DNA of 64,000 nt. Source: Castellaniella defragrans_A. GTDB taxonomy: Bacteria > Pseudomonadota > Gammaproteobacteria > Burkholderiales > Burkholderiaceae_B. Under the pieces are notes generated by a model. It had not been told where the DNA came from. It worked only from the letters and a program-made list of their open reading frames with translations, and searched no databases. Positions within the stretch are counted from its first letter, which is position 1. Each line of letters begins with the position of its first letter. The stretch lies in assembly GCF_040394755.1 (NCBI RefSeq), contig NZ_JBEBRQ010000003.1, one strand, 5' to 3'. The translations under genes were made by a program, and so were the position numbers. Shown here piece after piece: positions 9,592 through 18,479 of the stretch.

Positions 9592-10459
9592 CCGGGGCCT
9601 CCGCTGCGGACTGGCGCGCATCGCTCACATCCACCTTCAGGACCAGAAAATGCCGATAGCGCTCGGGATGCGACAGGGGCTGCGCAACGGCCATCGCAAA
9701 GCCGGTCCCGGGGTCGCGGTCCACCTTTTCGACGCGGCCGACCGGCAGGCCCGCCGGAAACAGGCCGCCGATACCGCTGGTCACCAGCGTATCGTCCTCG
9801 CGCACATCGGCGCTGGCCGTCAGATAGCGGACCTCGATCTTGCCAACCTCGTTGCTGCCGAATGCGATCAGGCGCAGGCCATTGCGCAGCACCTGCACCG
9901 GAATCGAGACCTGGTCGTCGATCAACAGCGCCGCCTCGGACGAAAACGGCGTCACGCGGACGATCTGGCCGACCACGCCGCCCTCGTCGATCACCGGCAT
10001 ACCCGGCTGTATGCCGTCCCGCGCGCCTTTGTTGAACACCAGGCGGTGACTGAAGGCATTGGGCGGGACATAGAAAACCTCGACGGCGACCGATTGCTGG
10101 GGGATTTCCTCGGAAATATTGAGCAGGCGGCGCAATTGCTCGTTCTCGGCGGTGAGCTGCGCGGCATGTGTCGAGAGCTGCGCCATTTCGATGCGCTGGC
10201 GGCGCAGAGCGTCCCGCTCGTCGCGCGCGAGCGCCGCGGCCTGCGTCCAGCTATCGATGTAGTCGATCACATCGCGCGGCGCCAGAGCCACGCGCTGGAA
10301 TGGATAGATCGCCACGGCCAGCGCCTGGCGCACCGGCGCGAGCAGCGCCGAGCGGGCATCCACCACCAGGAGGGTCAGGCTCAGGATGAGCAGGAGGAAC
10401 AGACGGACATCGGCGCTCGGGCCGTGTTTGAAAAGTCTGAGCGTTCCGTGTTCTTGCAT
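9584..10459 (-). CDS. mreC: Rod shape-determining protein MreC
   Basis: Bitopic scaffold that activates PBP2/RodA from the periplasm. 291 residues: a short cytoplasmic tail, a membrane segment near 19-35 (LFLLLILSLTLLVVDA), a coiled coil around 75-115 (DALRRQRIEMAQLSTHAAQL and following), then the beta-rich MreC core with FNKGARDGIQPGMPVIDEGG and SGIGGLFPAGLPVGRV. It follows mreB by about 65 bases and runs into mreD with an overlap, consistent with one transcript. Confidence 0.95.
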   Translation of the reverse strand: MQEHGTLRLFKHGPSADVRLFLLLILSLTLLVVDARSALLAPVRQALAVAIYPFQRVALAPRDVIDYIDSWTQAAALARDERDALRRQRIEMAQLSTHAAQLTAENEQLRRLLNISEEIPQQSVAVEVFYVPPNAFSHRLVFNKGARDGIQPGMPVIDEGGVVGQIVRVTPFSSEAALLIDDQVSIPVQVLRNGLRLIAFGSNEVGKIEVRYLTASADVREDDTLVTSGIGGLFPAGLPVGRVEKVDRDPGTGFAMAVAQPLSHPERYRHFLVLKVDVSDARQSAAEAPDE

Positions 10460-10524
10460 GGCGTCCGGCGGCCGGCTTGCCGAACCGCCGCCCAGGCGGC
10501 GCCCGGCGCGCCCAACCGCAGCGT

Positions 10525-11568
10525 TCAGTCGTAGATGAAGACCCCGCCCAGGCGCTCGAGGTGTTCGAGCGCCTCGCCGCAGCCGCGCACGACGCAGGTC
10601 AGGGGATCCTCGGCCACCACGACGGGCAGACCGGTTTCCTCCTGGAGGAGGCGATCGAGATCGTGCAGCAGGGCGCCGCCGCCGGTCAGCGCGATCCCCT
10701 TGTCGGTGATGTCGGCGCCCAGCTCGGGCGGCGTCTGCTCGAGCGCGGTCTTGACGGCCGAGACGATCTGGTTGAGCGGATCGGTCAGGGATTCGAGGAT
10801 TTCGTTCGAGGACACGGTGAAGCTGCGCGGCACCCCCTCGGACAAGTTGCGCCCCTTGACCTCGATCTCGCGGATCTCGGAGCCCGGGAAGGCCGAGCCG
10901 ATTTCCTTTTTGATCAGTTCGGCCGTGGGCTCGCCGATCAACATGCCGTAGTTGCGGCGGATGTAATTGATGATGGCCTCGTCGAACTTGTCGCCGCCCA
11001 CCCGCACCGAGCCTTTGTAAACCATCCCGCCCAGCGAGATGATCGCCACCTCGGTGGTGCCGCCGCCGATGTCCACCACCATCGAGCCGCTGGCGTCCGA
11101 CACGGCCAAGCCGGCGCCGATGGCCGCCGCCATGGGCTCCTCGATGAGGTAGACCTGGCTCGCGCCGGCGCCCAGCGCCGACTCGCGGATGGCGCGGCGC
11201 TCGACCTGGGTCGAGCCGCAGGGCACGCAGACGATGATGCGCGGGCTGGGCGCGAACATGCTGCGCGGATGCACCATGCGGATGAACTGCTTGAGCATCT
11301 GCTCGGTCACGGTGAAGTCGGCGATCACGCCGTCCTTCATGGGCCGGATGGCCTCGATGTTGCCGGGCACGCGGCCCAGCATCTGCTTGGCCTCCTGGCC
11401 GACCGCCTGGATGATTTTCTTGCCGTTGGGGCCGCCGTCATGGCGGATAGCGACGACCGACGGCTCATCGAGGACTATGCCCTTGCCGCGGACATAGATC
11501 AGCGTATTGGCCGTCCCGAGGTCGATCGCCATATCGGTGGAGAAGTAGCTGCGTAGGAATCCGAACAT
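10525..11568 (-). CDS. mreB: Actin-like cell-shape protein MreB
   Basis: Bacterial actin that guides lateral wall synthesis at the inner face of the cytoplasmic membrane. 347 residues from the ATG at 11568 (MFGFLRSYFSTDMAIDLGTA). A longer in-frame reading to 11661 adds an Arg/Cys-containing stretch unlike any MreB, so it is rejected. The phosphate-1 loop DLGTANTLIYVRGKGIV, VDIGGGTTEVAIISLGG and LTGGGALLHDLDRLL match the actin-fold nucleotide-binding site. First gene of the rod-shape operon, divergent from gatC across 238 bases. Confidence 0.97.
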   Translation of the reverse strand: MFGFLRSYFSTDMAIDLGTANTLIYVRGKGIVLDEPSVVAIRHDGGPNGKKIIQAVGQEAKQMLGRVPGNIEAIRPMKDGVIADFTVTEQMLKQFIRMVHPRSMFAPSPRIIVCVPCGSTQVERRAIRESALGAGASQVYLIEEPMAAAIGAGLAVSDASGSMVVDIGGGTTEVAIISLGGMVYKGSVRVGGDKFDEAIINYIRRNYGMLIGEPTAELIKKEIGSAFPGSEIREIEVKGRNLSEGVPRSFTVSSNEILESLTDPLNQIVSAVKTALEQTPPELGADITDKGIALTGGGALLHDLDRLLQEETGLPVVVAEDPLTCVVRGCGEALEHLERLGGVFIYD

Positions 11569-11661
11569 GGCGCTCAAATATGAAATATTGAGGAATCTGG
11601 GTCCGTGCGGACAATCTGGCATAGTCACCGGGCATCGCGCCGCACGGGTATTCCGGACCAA

Positions 11662-11679
11662 TGATTCCGCATGGAATCA
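11662..11679. promoter_or_regulatory. Perfect dyad in the mreB-gatC divergent promoter region
   Basis: TGATTCC, four bases, GGAATCA: seven-base arms that match exactly, in the space between mreB and gatC. A further GGAATGAT follows directly. It lies 13 bases upstream of a TATAAT on the plus strand, so a bound protein would cover the -35 region of that promoter. No regulator is recognised for it. Confidence 0.45.
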
Positions 11680-11691
11680 GGAATGATAACT

Positions 11692-11697
11692 TATAAT
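11692..11697 (+). promoter_or_regulatory. Candidate -10 element for gatCAB
   Basis: An exact TATAAT lies about 110 bases before the gatC ATG. No good -35 hexamer sits 17 bases earlier, where the dyad at 11662-11679 lies instead. It would suit a promoter that needs an activator or is blocked by a repressor. This is inference from one hexamer. Confidence 0.35.
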
Positions 11698-11806
11698 CGA
11701 GGGCATACGAGGCCGAATCCAACGGGAAATCTGCGCCAATCCCCCGATTTCCGCCATCGGTAACTTCCCCATACAAATTCGACACGCCGGCAACACGGCA
11801 TGAACC

Positions 11807-12115
11807 ATGGCACTCACTGAACAGGACATCGCCCGCCTCGCGCGCCTCGCGGGGTTGCGGCTCGCCCCCTCGGACCAGGCACTCGCCCGCGACGAGCTCA
11901 CCCGCATCCTCGGCCTGATCGAGCAACTCCAGGCGGTCGATACCGCCGGCATCGAGCCCATGGCCCATCCCCTGGCGGCGCACCAGGACATCTCGCTGCG
12001 GCTGCGCGAGGATCGGGCCGCCCCCGCCCAGACCCTCGAACAGCGCGCGGCCTACATGGCCAACGCCCCCGCCCAGCACGAAGGCCTGTTCCTCGTGCCC
12101 ACCGTCATCGAGTGA
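11807..12115 (+). CDS. gatC: Asp/Glu-tRNA amidotransferase subunit C
   Basis: Small subunit of the GatCAB amidotransferase, which converts Glu-tRNA(Gln) and/or Asp-tRNA(Asn) into the correct amide. 102 residues, the usual size. It starts ALTEQDIARLARLAGLRLAP and carries MAHPLAAHQDISLRLREDRA, typical of the GatC fold that wraps GatA. Ten bases separate its stop from the gatA start, and the order C-A-B is the common one. Confidence 0.93.
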   Translation: MALTEQDIARLARLAGLRLAPSDQALARDELTRILGLIEQLQAVDTAGIEPMAHPLAAHQDISLRLREDRAAPAQTLEQRAAYMANAPAQHEGLFLVPTVIE

Positions 12116-12124
12116 ATTCCACGC

Positions 12125-13648
12125 ATGTCCGCCATCCATGAATTCGAGGGCATCCAGGCCCTGGCCGACGCCCTGCGGCAAGGCCGCGCGAGCGCGGTCG
12201 AACTCGCCAGCGACGCCCTGCGCGCCGCGCGCAGCTACCCGGACCCCAACCTGTTCCTGCACATCGACGAGGACCTGACGCTGGCGCAAGCCCGCGAGGC
12301 CGATGCGGCCATCGCCGCCGGCCGCGCGGGGCCGCTGACCGGCATCCCCATCGCCCACAAGGACCTGTTCGTCACCCGGGGCTGGCGCACCACTGCCGCC
12401 AGCCGGATGCTCGCCGATTACACCAGCCCCTTCGACGCCACCGTGGTGGCGCGCCTGCGCGAGGCGGGCACCGTCTCGCTGGGCAAGCTCAGCTGCGACG
12501 AATTCGCGATGGGCTCAGCCAACGAGAACGCCGCCAGCGGCCCGGTGCGCAACCCCTGGGACCCCGAGCGTATCCCGGGCGGCTCATCCGGCGGCTCGGC
12601 AGCCGCGGTCGCCGCCCGCCTGGTGCTGGGCGCGACGGGCACCGACACCGGCGGCTCGGTACGCCAGCCGGCCGCCCTGTGCGGCGTCAGCGGCATCAAG
12701 CCCACCTATGGCACGGTTTCGCGCTACGGCATCATCGCCTATGCCTCCAGCCTCGACCAGGCCGGCATACTTGCCCGCAGCGCATGTGATCTGGCGCCCC
12801 TGCTCGATGCGATCAGCGGCTTCGATCCTCTGGACTCCACCAGCCTGGAAACCTGCGACGGGCGCGCCAACACGCCCGGCCGCGTCCTCGGCGACTACCA
12901 GCAGGCCCAGGCCCGCTTTGCGGCGGCCGGCGCGCGGCCCCTCGAGGGCCTGCGCATCGGCGTGCCGCGCGAGTTCCTCAACGAGGGCCTGGCCGCCGAT
13001 GTGGGCGCCGCCATCGAGGCCGCTCTGGCCGTCTTCGAAACCCTGGGCGCCCGGCGCGTGCCGATTTCCCTGCCGCGCACGGCGCTGTCGATCCCCGCCT
13101 ACTACGTCATCGCCCCGGCAGAGGCCTCCAGCAACCTGTCGCGCTACGACGGCGTGCGCTACGGCCACCGCGCGGCCGAATACGAGGACCTGGCCGACAT
13201 GACCAGCCGTTCGCGCACCGAGGGCTTCGGCGACGAGGTCCGGCGCCGCATCCTGGTGGGCACCTACGTGCTGTCCCACGGCTACTACGACGCCTACTAT
13301 CTGCAGGCGCAGCGCGTGCGCCGCATGATCGCCGACGACTTCCGCAAGGTCTTCGCCGGGGACTGCGACGTCATCATGGGGCCGGTAACCCCGACCGTCG
13401 CGCGGCGCATCGGCGACAACCGCCAGGACCCGATCGCCGACTGGCTGGGCGACATCTACACCCTGGGCGCGAGCCTCGCCGGCCTGCCGGGCATGTCGAT
13501 TCCCTGCGGCTTCGGCGGCGCGGCGCAATCCCTGCCCATCGGCCTGCAGATCATCGGCAACTACTTCGACGAAGGCCGCCTGCTGGCGCTCGCCGACCGC
13601 TACCAACACGCCACCGACTGGCACCAACGCACTCCGGAACAGCAATGA
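12125..13648 (+). CDS. gatA: Asp/Glu-tRNA amidotransferase subunit A
   Basis: Amidase subunit that releases ammonia from glutamine. 507 residues of the amidase-signature family. The Ser-cisSer-Lys triad is present: Lys79 in IPIAHKDLF, the cis-Ser in PGGSSGGSAAAVAA and the nucleophile Ser in GTDTGGSVRQPAA. The stop overlaps the gatB start (ATGA at 13645-13648), so the two are coupled. Confidence 0.96.
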   Translation: MSAIHEFEGIQALADALRQGRASAVELASDALRAARSYPDPNLFLHIDEDLTLAQAREADAAIAAGRAGPLTGIPIAHKDLFVTRGWRTTAASRMLADYTSPFDATVVARLREAGTVSLGKLSCDEFAMGSANENAASGPVRNPWDPERIPGGSSGGSAAAVAARLVLGATGTDTGGSVRQPAALCGVSGIKPTYGTVSRYGIIAYASSLDQAGILARSACDLAPLLDAISGFDPLDSTSLETCDGRANTPGRVLGDYQQAQARFAAAGARPLEGLRIGVPREFLNEGLAADVGAAIEAALAVFETLGARRVPISLPRTALSIPAYYVIAPAEASSNLSRYDGVRYGHRAAEYEDLADMTSRSRTEGFGDEVRRRILVGTYVLSHGYYDAYYLQAQRVRRMIADDFRKVFAGDCDVIMGPVTPTVARRIGDNRQDPIADWLGDIYTLGASLAGLPGMSIPCGFGGAAQSLPIGLQIIGNYFDEGRLLALADRYQHATDWHQRTPEQQ

Positions 13649-15105
13649 TGGAATGGGAAATCGTCATCGGACTGGAAACGCACACCCAGTTGTCGACCGA
13701 ATCCAAGATCTTCTCGAACAGCAGCACCCGCTTCGGCGCCGCCCCCAACACCCAGGCCAACGCCGTGGACATGGCCCTGCCGGGATCGCTGCCGGTCATG
13801 AACCTCGGCGCCGTCGAGCGCGCCATCCGCTTCGGTCTGGCCGTCGGCGCCGCCATCGCGCCGCGCTCGGTGTTCGCGCGCAAAAACTATTTCTACCCCG
13901 ACCTGCCCAAAAACTATCAGATCAGCCAATTCGAACTGCCCATCGTGGTCGGCGGCTCCCTGTCGTTCTTCGCAGGCGAGCAGGAACACACGGTCAACCT
14001 GACCCGCGCCCACCTCGAGGAGGACGCCGGCAAGTCCCTGCACGAGCATTTCACCGGGCCGCACGGGGAATCCTCCAGCGGCATCGACCTCAACCGGGCC
14101 GGCACGCCGCTCTTGGAAATCGTCTCGGAACCCGAAATGCGTTCGGCCGCCGAGGCCGTGGCCTACGCCCGCACCCTGCATGGCCTGGTCGTCTGGCTGG
14201 GCATCTGCGACGGCAACATGCAGGAGGGATCGTTCCGCGTGGATGCGAACGTCTCGGTCCGCCCCAAAGGCCAGACCGAGTTCGGCACCCGCTGCGAGAT
14301 CAAGAACCTCAACTCCTTCCGCTTTCTCGAACGCGCCATCCAGCACGAGGCCCGGCGCCAGATCGAGCTCATCGAGGACGGCGGCACCGTGGTCCAGGAA
14401 ACCCGCCTGTACGACGCGGACCGCGACGAAACCCGCAGTATGCGCAGCAAAGAGGACTCGCATGACTACCGCTACTTTCCCGACCCCGACCTGCCGCCGC
14501 TGATCGTCACGCCCGAATGGATCGAACGGGTCCGCGCCGACATGCCCGAGCTGCCGGCGCACAAGCGCGCGCGCTTCGAGGCCGACATGGGGCTCACCGC
14601 CTACGACGCGGCGCAACTGACCATGCACCGCCAGGTCGCCGACTATTTCGAGGCAACAGCCGCGGCGCTGCCCGCGGACCAGGCCAAGCTCGCCGCCAAC
14701 TGGATCCTCGGCGAGCTCTCGGCCACCCTCAACCGCGACGGCCTCGAAATCGGCGATTCGCCCGTCGCCCCGGCGCAGCTCGCCGCGCTCATCGCGCGCA
14801 TCATCGACGGCACCCTGTCGAACAAGATCGCCCGCGACGTGTTCGCGGCCATGTGGGCCCGCGAGTCCGGCGGCACGCCCGACGCCATCATCGAGGCGCG
14901 CGGCCTGCGGCAGATCAACGACACCGGCGCGATCGGCGCCATGATCGACGAGGTCCTGGCGGCCCATCCGGCCATCGTCGAGGAATACCGGGCCGGCAAG
15001 CAAAAAGCGTTCAACTCCCTGGTCGGCCAGGTCATGAAGGCCGCGCGCGGCAAGGCCAATCCGCAGCAGGTCAATGCGCTGCTGCTGGAGAAGCTGGGAG
15101 GTTGA
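13645..15105 (+). CDS. gatB: Asp/Glu-tRNA amidotransferase subunit B
   Basis: Kinase/transferase subunit that binds the mischarged tRNA and activates its side chain. 486 residues. The N-terminal catalytic domain begins WEIVIGLETHTQLST and includes KNYFYPDLPKNYQISQ. The middle contains CEIKNLNSFRFLERAI, and a YqeY-like tail ends GKANPQQVNALLLEKLG. Start could be the ATG at 13645 or 13648. About 80 bases without a clear terminator separate it from the convergent pyrE. Confidence 0.96.
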   Translation: MMEWEIVIGLETHTQLSTESKIFSNSSTRFGAAPNTQANAVDMALPGSLPVMNLGAVERAIRFGLAVGAAIAPRSVFARKNYFYPDLPKNYQISQFELPIVVGGSLSFFAGEQEHTVNLTRAHLEEDAGKSLHEHFTGPHGESSSGIDLNRAGTPLLEIVSEPEMRSAAEAVAYARTLHGLVVWLGICDGNMQEGSFRVDANVSVRPKGQTEFGTRCEIKNLNSFRFLERAIQHEARRQIELIEDGGTVVQETRLYDADRDETRSMRSKEDSHDYRYFPDPDLPPLIVTPEWIERVRADMPELPAHKRARFEADMGLTAYDAAQLTMHRQVADYFEATAAALPADQAKLAANWILGELSATLNRDGLEIGDSPVAPAQLAALIARIIDGTLSNKIARDVFAAMWARESGGTPDAIIEARGLRQINDTGAIGAMIDEVLAAHPAIVEEYRAGKQKAFNSLVGQVMKAARGKANPQQVNALLLEKLGG

Positions 15106-15183
15106 GGCGGATCGCGTCCAGCCGCGCGGAACGCGGGGCCCGGATTCCGATCCGGCGCGGTTGATCCGGACCGCCAGGGCCGC

Positions 15184-15852
15184 TCAGACGCCGTAACGCA
15201 TCCGGTAGGCGGCCACCGCCTCGCCATGCGCCGCCAGAGCGGCGTCGCCTTTCAGGACCGCCAGAATGTCGGCCAGCGAGGCGATGCTGATCACCGGAAT
15301 GCCGTAGGCCTGCTCGACCTCCTGCACAGCGGAATGCGCCGACAGGGCGCCATCGGCGCCCGCGCGCTCCATCCGGTCCAGAGCAATGAGCACGGCCGCC
15401 GGCTGGGCGCCGGCATCGCGGATCAAGGCCACGGACTCGCGCACCGACGTCCCCGCCGTAATCACATCATCGATGATCACCACCCGGCCCGCCAGCGGCG
15501 CACCCACCAGCGTGCCGCCCTCGCCGTGGTCCTTGGCCTCCTTGCGATTGAAGGCGAAAGGCACCGTCCGGCCAGCCAGCGCCGGATGCGCGGCCAGCGC
15601 CACCGCCGCGGCCGTGGCCAGCGGAATGCCTTTGTAAGCCGGCCCGAACAGCATGTCGAACGCCAGGCCCGAATCCACCAGCGCCTGGGCATAGAACCGC
15701 GCCAAGCGCCCAACCGAACCGCCGTCGTTGAACAGGCCGGCATTGAAAAAGTACGGGCTCAGGCGTCCCGACTTGACCTTGAACTCGCCAAAGCGCAACA
15801 CCCCCTGGTCCAGAGCGAAACGGACGAATTCCTCGGCATGGGTTCCCGGCAT
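15184..15852 (-). CDS. pyrE: Orotate phosphoribosyltransferase
   Basis: Makes orotidine monophosphate from orotate and PRPP in pyrimidine synthesis. 222 residues. The PRPP-binding loop VVIIDDVITAGTS lies at 124-136. The N-terminal FKVKSGRLSPYFFNAGLF, GPAYKGIPLA and the catalytic flexible-loop segment FNRKEAKDHGEGG complete the family pattern. Single gene on the minus strand, convergent with gatB and divergent from the doxX gene. Confidence 0.95.
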   Translation of the reverse strand: MPGTHAEEFVRFALDQGVLRFGEFKVKSGRLSPYFFNAGLFNDGGSVGRLARFYAQALVDSGLAFDMLFGPAYKGIPLATAAAVALAAHPALAGRTVPFAFNRKEAKDHGEGGTLVGAPLAGRVVIIDDVITAGTSVRESVALIRDAGAQPAAVLIALDRMERAGADGALSAHSAVQEVEQAYGIPVISIASLADILAVLKGDAALAAHGEAVAAYRMRYGV

Positions 15853-15977
15853 GGCATTGGCCTCTGTACACGCAAAACCGCCATTATCCGATATTTCCTA
15901 TGCCGCCCGCAGCCGCATCGACACGCCGTGGCGCCGACCGGGCGGCCCGGACGGAATCATGCCGAACCAAACCATAC

Positions 15978-16012
15978 AATTAGTTAAAGTTTAATTATTT
16001 TTAGTTTAATAT
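15978..16012 (+). promoter_or_regulatory. AT-rich leader with repeated AGTTTAAT before the DoxX gene
   Basis: In the 213-base space between pyrE and the DoxX gene, a sharp AT-rich patch holds AGTTTAAT at 15988-15995 and again at 16003-16010, 15 bases apart, with a related TAGTTAAA at 15981. The patch lies 55-85 bases before the DoxX ATG and probably includes its promoter. The repeated octamer may be a binding site. Confidence 0.35.
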
Positions 16013-16065
16013 ATTCATGATCCGCGCCCAGACCGGGCGCGGCGGCCCTCATCAAGGAACTCATC

Positions 16066-16476
16066 ATGGACGACACCTGCTGCGCCGCCTGGGCGCCTCG
16101 CCTCACCAGCCTGATCCGCATCGGTAGCGGCTACATGTTGTTGCTGCACGGCACAGCCAAACTCCTGGGAATTCCGCACGCCCCCATGTTCGACGGCCTG
16201 CAGATCCTTTCCCTGTCCGGCATCGCCGGCCTGATCGAATTGATCACGGGCGCCCTGATACTGCTCGGCCTGTTCGCCCGCATCGCGGCATTCATCGCCT
16301 CCGGCCTTTGCGCCGCCGCCTACCTGATCGGCCACGTGGCCTCCAAGGGCTTTTTCCTCCTGCCGATGTTCAACGGCGGCGAGGCGGCCATCCTGTACGC
16401 CTTCGTGTTCTTCCTGCTGTTCCTGTACGGCCCCGGCCCCTGGAGCCTCGACGCCCTGATCCGCAAGAAGGACTGA
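16066..16476 (+). CDS. DoxX family membrane protein
   Basis: 136-residue polytopic membrane protein. The DoxX signature is present: LIRIGSGYMLLLHGTAKLLG, then GIAGLIELITGALILLGLFA, and a third and fourth hydrophobic segment (FIASGLCAAAYLIGHVA, AILYAFVFFLLFLYGPGPW). DoxX proteins have been linked to thiosulfate oxidation or to redox and envelope stress in different bacteria, so the role here is not decided. AAGGA precedes the ATG. It is a single gene with its own AT-rich leader. Confidence 0.85.
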   Translation: MDDTCCAAWAPRLTSLIRIGSGYMLLLHGTAKLLGIPHAPMFDGLQILSLSGIAGLIELITGALILLGLFARIAAFIASGLCAAAYLIGHVASKGFFLLPMFNGGEAAILYAFVFFLLFLYGPGPWSLDALIRKKD

Positions 16477-16572
16477 GCGCAGGAACGGGTTCTCTGGGCG
16501 GGTGGACGCGACGCCGAAGCCACCCGCCATTCGAGTACAGTTCATGATTGAATCAACTCGAGGAGCTTCCCC

Positions 16573-17367
16573 GTGCTGCGCATCACATCCCTGAACGTCA
16601 ACGGCATCCGTTCGGCCTTTCGCAAAGGACTGCCCGCCTGGCTGGCGCAGACCCGGCCCGATGTGGCCTGCCTGCAGGAAATCAAGATCCAGGACAGCGA
16701 CCTCACCGAGGACCTGCGGCACCCCGACGGCTACACCGGCCATTTCCACCACGCGGAAAAGAAAGGCTACAGCGGCGTCGGACTCTACCTCGCCCGCAAT
16801 GCCGCGACCGTCACCGCCGGCATGGGCTGTCCCGAATTCGATGCCGAGGGCCGCATCCTGCGGGCCGACTGGCCGGGCCTGAGCATCGTCAGCGCCTACC
16901 TGCCCTCCGGCTCGAGCGGCGACGAGCGCCAGACCGCCAAATACCGCTTTCTCGATCACTACGAGGGCTGGCTGGCGGACCTGATGGACGAGCACCGCCG
17001 CACCGGGCGCGAATTCATTCTCTGCGGGGACTGGAACATCGCCCACAAGGAAATCGACCTCAAAAACTGGAAAGGCAACCTCAAGAACAGCGGTTTCCTG
17101 CCCGAGGAACGCGCCTGGTTGAGCAAGGTGTTCGACGAGGGCGGCTGGATCGACGTGTACCGCCGCCTGCACCCCGAGGCTACCGGCGAGGCCTACACCT
17201 GGTGGAGCAACCGCGGCCAGGCCTGGGCCAGGAACGTGGGATGGCGCATCGACTACCAGATCGCCACACCGGGCATCGCGGGGCGGGCTCTGGCGGCGTC
17301 GGTCTACAAGGACGAACGCTTCAGCGATCATGCGCCCTTGACGATCGACTATGACTGGACGCTATGA
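16573..17367 (+). CDS. xth: Exodeoxyribonuclease III / AP endonuclease
   Basis: Repair nuclease that cuts at abasic sites and removes 3' blocks. 264 residues of the EEP fold. Conserved active-site positions are seen: Asn in SLNVNGIRSA, Glu36 in CLQEIK, Tyr in SAYLPSG, Asp153 and Asn155 in CGDWNIAH, and Asp252-His253 in FSDHAPL. The start is GTG at 16573, with GAGGAG ending about eight bases before it; no ATG fits. Convergent with the BASS transporter gene. Confidence 0.94.
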   Translation: MLRITSLNVNGIRSAFRKGLPAWLAQTRPDVACLQEIKIQDSDLTEDLRHPDGYTGHFHHAEKKGYSGVGLYLARNAATVTAGMGCPEFDAEGRILRADWPGLSIVSAYLPSGSSGDERQTAKYRFLDHYEGWLADLMDEHRRTGREFILCGDWNIAHKEIDLKNWKGNLKNSGFLPEERAWLSKVFDEGGWIDVYRRLHPEATGEAYTWWSNRGQAWARNVGWRIDYQIATPGIAGRALAASVYKDERFSDHAPLTIDYDWTL

Positions 17368-17439
17368 AAAGCGCGTGCTGAACGCAATGGACGCGACCCG
17401 GACGGCAGCGCGTCCTGCCCCCCGATCAGACCGCTGCAC

Positions 17440-18447
17440 TCAAACCGGCGCGCCGCGCGCAGGCGGCGCATCCGGCGACGAACGCAAATAGTGCTGCGCC
17501 AGCACGGCGCAGACCATGAGCTGGATCTGGTGGAAAATCATCAGGGGCAACAGCACCGGGCCGATCGCCGCGGAGCTGAACAGCACCTGCGCCATCGGCA
17601 CCCCGGTCGCCATGCTCTTTTTCGAGCCACAGAACACGATGGTGATCTCGTCGGCGCGCGCGAAGCCCAGCCGGCGCGTGCTCCAGGTATTCAGAGTCAG
17701 CACCAGCGCCAGCAGCACGCCGCACGCGGCCACGAGTTTGAGCAATGCATCCGGCGGCACGGCCTGCCACAGACCGCTGATCACCGATTCGCTGAACGCC
17801 GTGTAGACCACCAGCAGGATGGAGCCCTGGTCGACGCCGACCACGAGCTTGCGGTGCGCCGCCATCAAGGGGCCAATCACGGGGCGCAGCAGATGGCCCA
17901 CGATGAAGGGCAGCAGGATCTGGACACTGATCTTGAGGATCGCATGCCACAGCGAGGCACTGCCCAGCGCCTGGGTGTCAGCCTCCAGCATGAACCGCAA
18001 GAGCAGCGGGGTGACGACGATGCCGACGATGCTGGAGGCCGACGCCGCGCAGACCGCCGCCGGCACATTGCCGCGCGCGATCGAGGTGAATGCGATGGCC
18101 GACTGCACCGTGCCCGGCAGCACGCACAGATAGACGACACCGATGTAGAGAGGCTCGCCCAGCAGGGGCAGCAGCACCGGCCGGAACGCCCATCCCAGGA
18201 GCGGAAAAATCACGAACGTCCAGGTGAACACCACGCCGTGCAGGCGCCAGTGCGTGGCGCCCGCGATGATCGCCTCGCGCGACAGCTTGGCGCCATGCAG
18301 GAAGAACAGCAGAGCGATCGCCGCCGTCGTGAGCCATTCGAAAAACACCGCACCCTGGCCATGCGCCGGCGCCACCGACGCGGTGATGACGACGGCGATC
18401 AGGATGATCGTGAAACGATCGAACAGCAGGCGCAATTTCGACAACAT
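17440..18447 (-). CDS. Bile acid:sodium symporter family (BASS) transporter, YfeH-like
   Basis: 335-residue membrane protein with about ten hydrophobic segments. FFLHGAKLSREAIIAGATHW near residue 50, VLPGTVQSAIAFTSIARGNVPAA, and EITIVFCGSKKSMATGVPMA near residue 265 are hallmarks of the bacterial YfeH branch of the bile acid/sodium symporter superfamily. The real substrate is unknown; bile acids are unlikely. It starts 33 bases after the ampG stop on the same strand and could be the last gene of the metX-metW-ampG transcript. Confidence 0.85.
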   Translation of the reverse strand: MLSKLRLLFDRFTIILIAVVITASVAPAHGQGAVFFEWLTTAAIALLFFLHGAKLSREAIIAGATHWRLHGVVFTWTFVIFPLLGWAFRPVLLPLLGEPLYIGVVYLCVLPGTVQSAIAFTSIARGNVPAAVCAASASSIVGIVVTPLLLRFMLEADTQALGSASLWHAILKISVQILLPFIVGHLLRPVIGPLMAAHRKLVVGVDQGSILLVVYTAFSESVISGLWQAVPPDALLKLVAACGVLLALVLTLNTWSTRRLGFARADEITIVFCGSKKSMATGVPMAQVLFSSAAIGPVLLPLMIFHQIQLMVCAVLAQHYLRSSPDAPPARGAPV

Positions 18448-18479
18448 GGTCTGGAATACTCCGAAGGTCCGGTTTCAGT

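Noticed and set aside
13600..15003. A 467-codon minus-strand open frame
   Set aside because: Antisense to gatB; low-complexity Gly/Asp/Val-rich composition without motif.
16015..17331. A 438-codon minus-strand open frame
   Set aside because: Antisense to both the DoxX gene and xth, which have clear family signatures.
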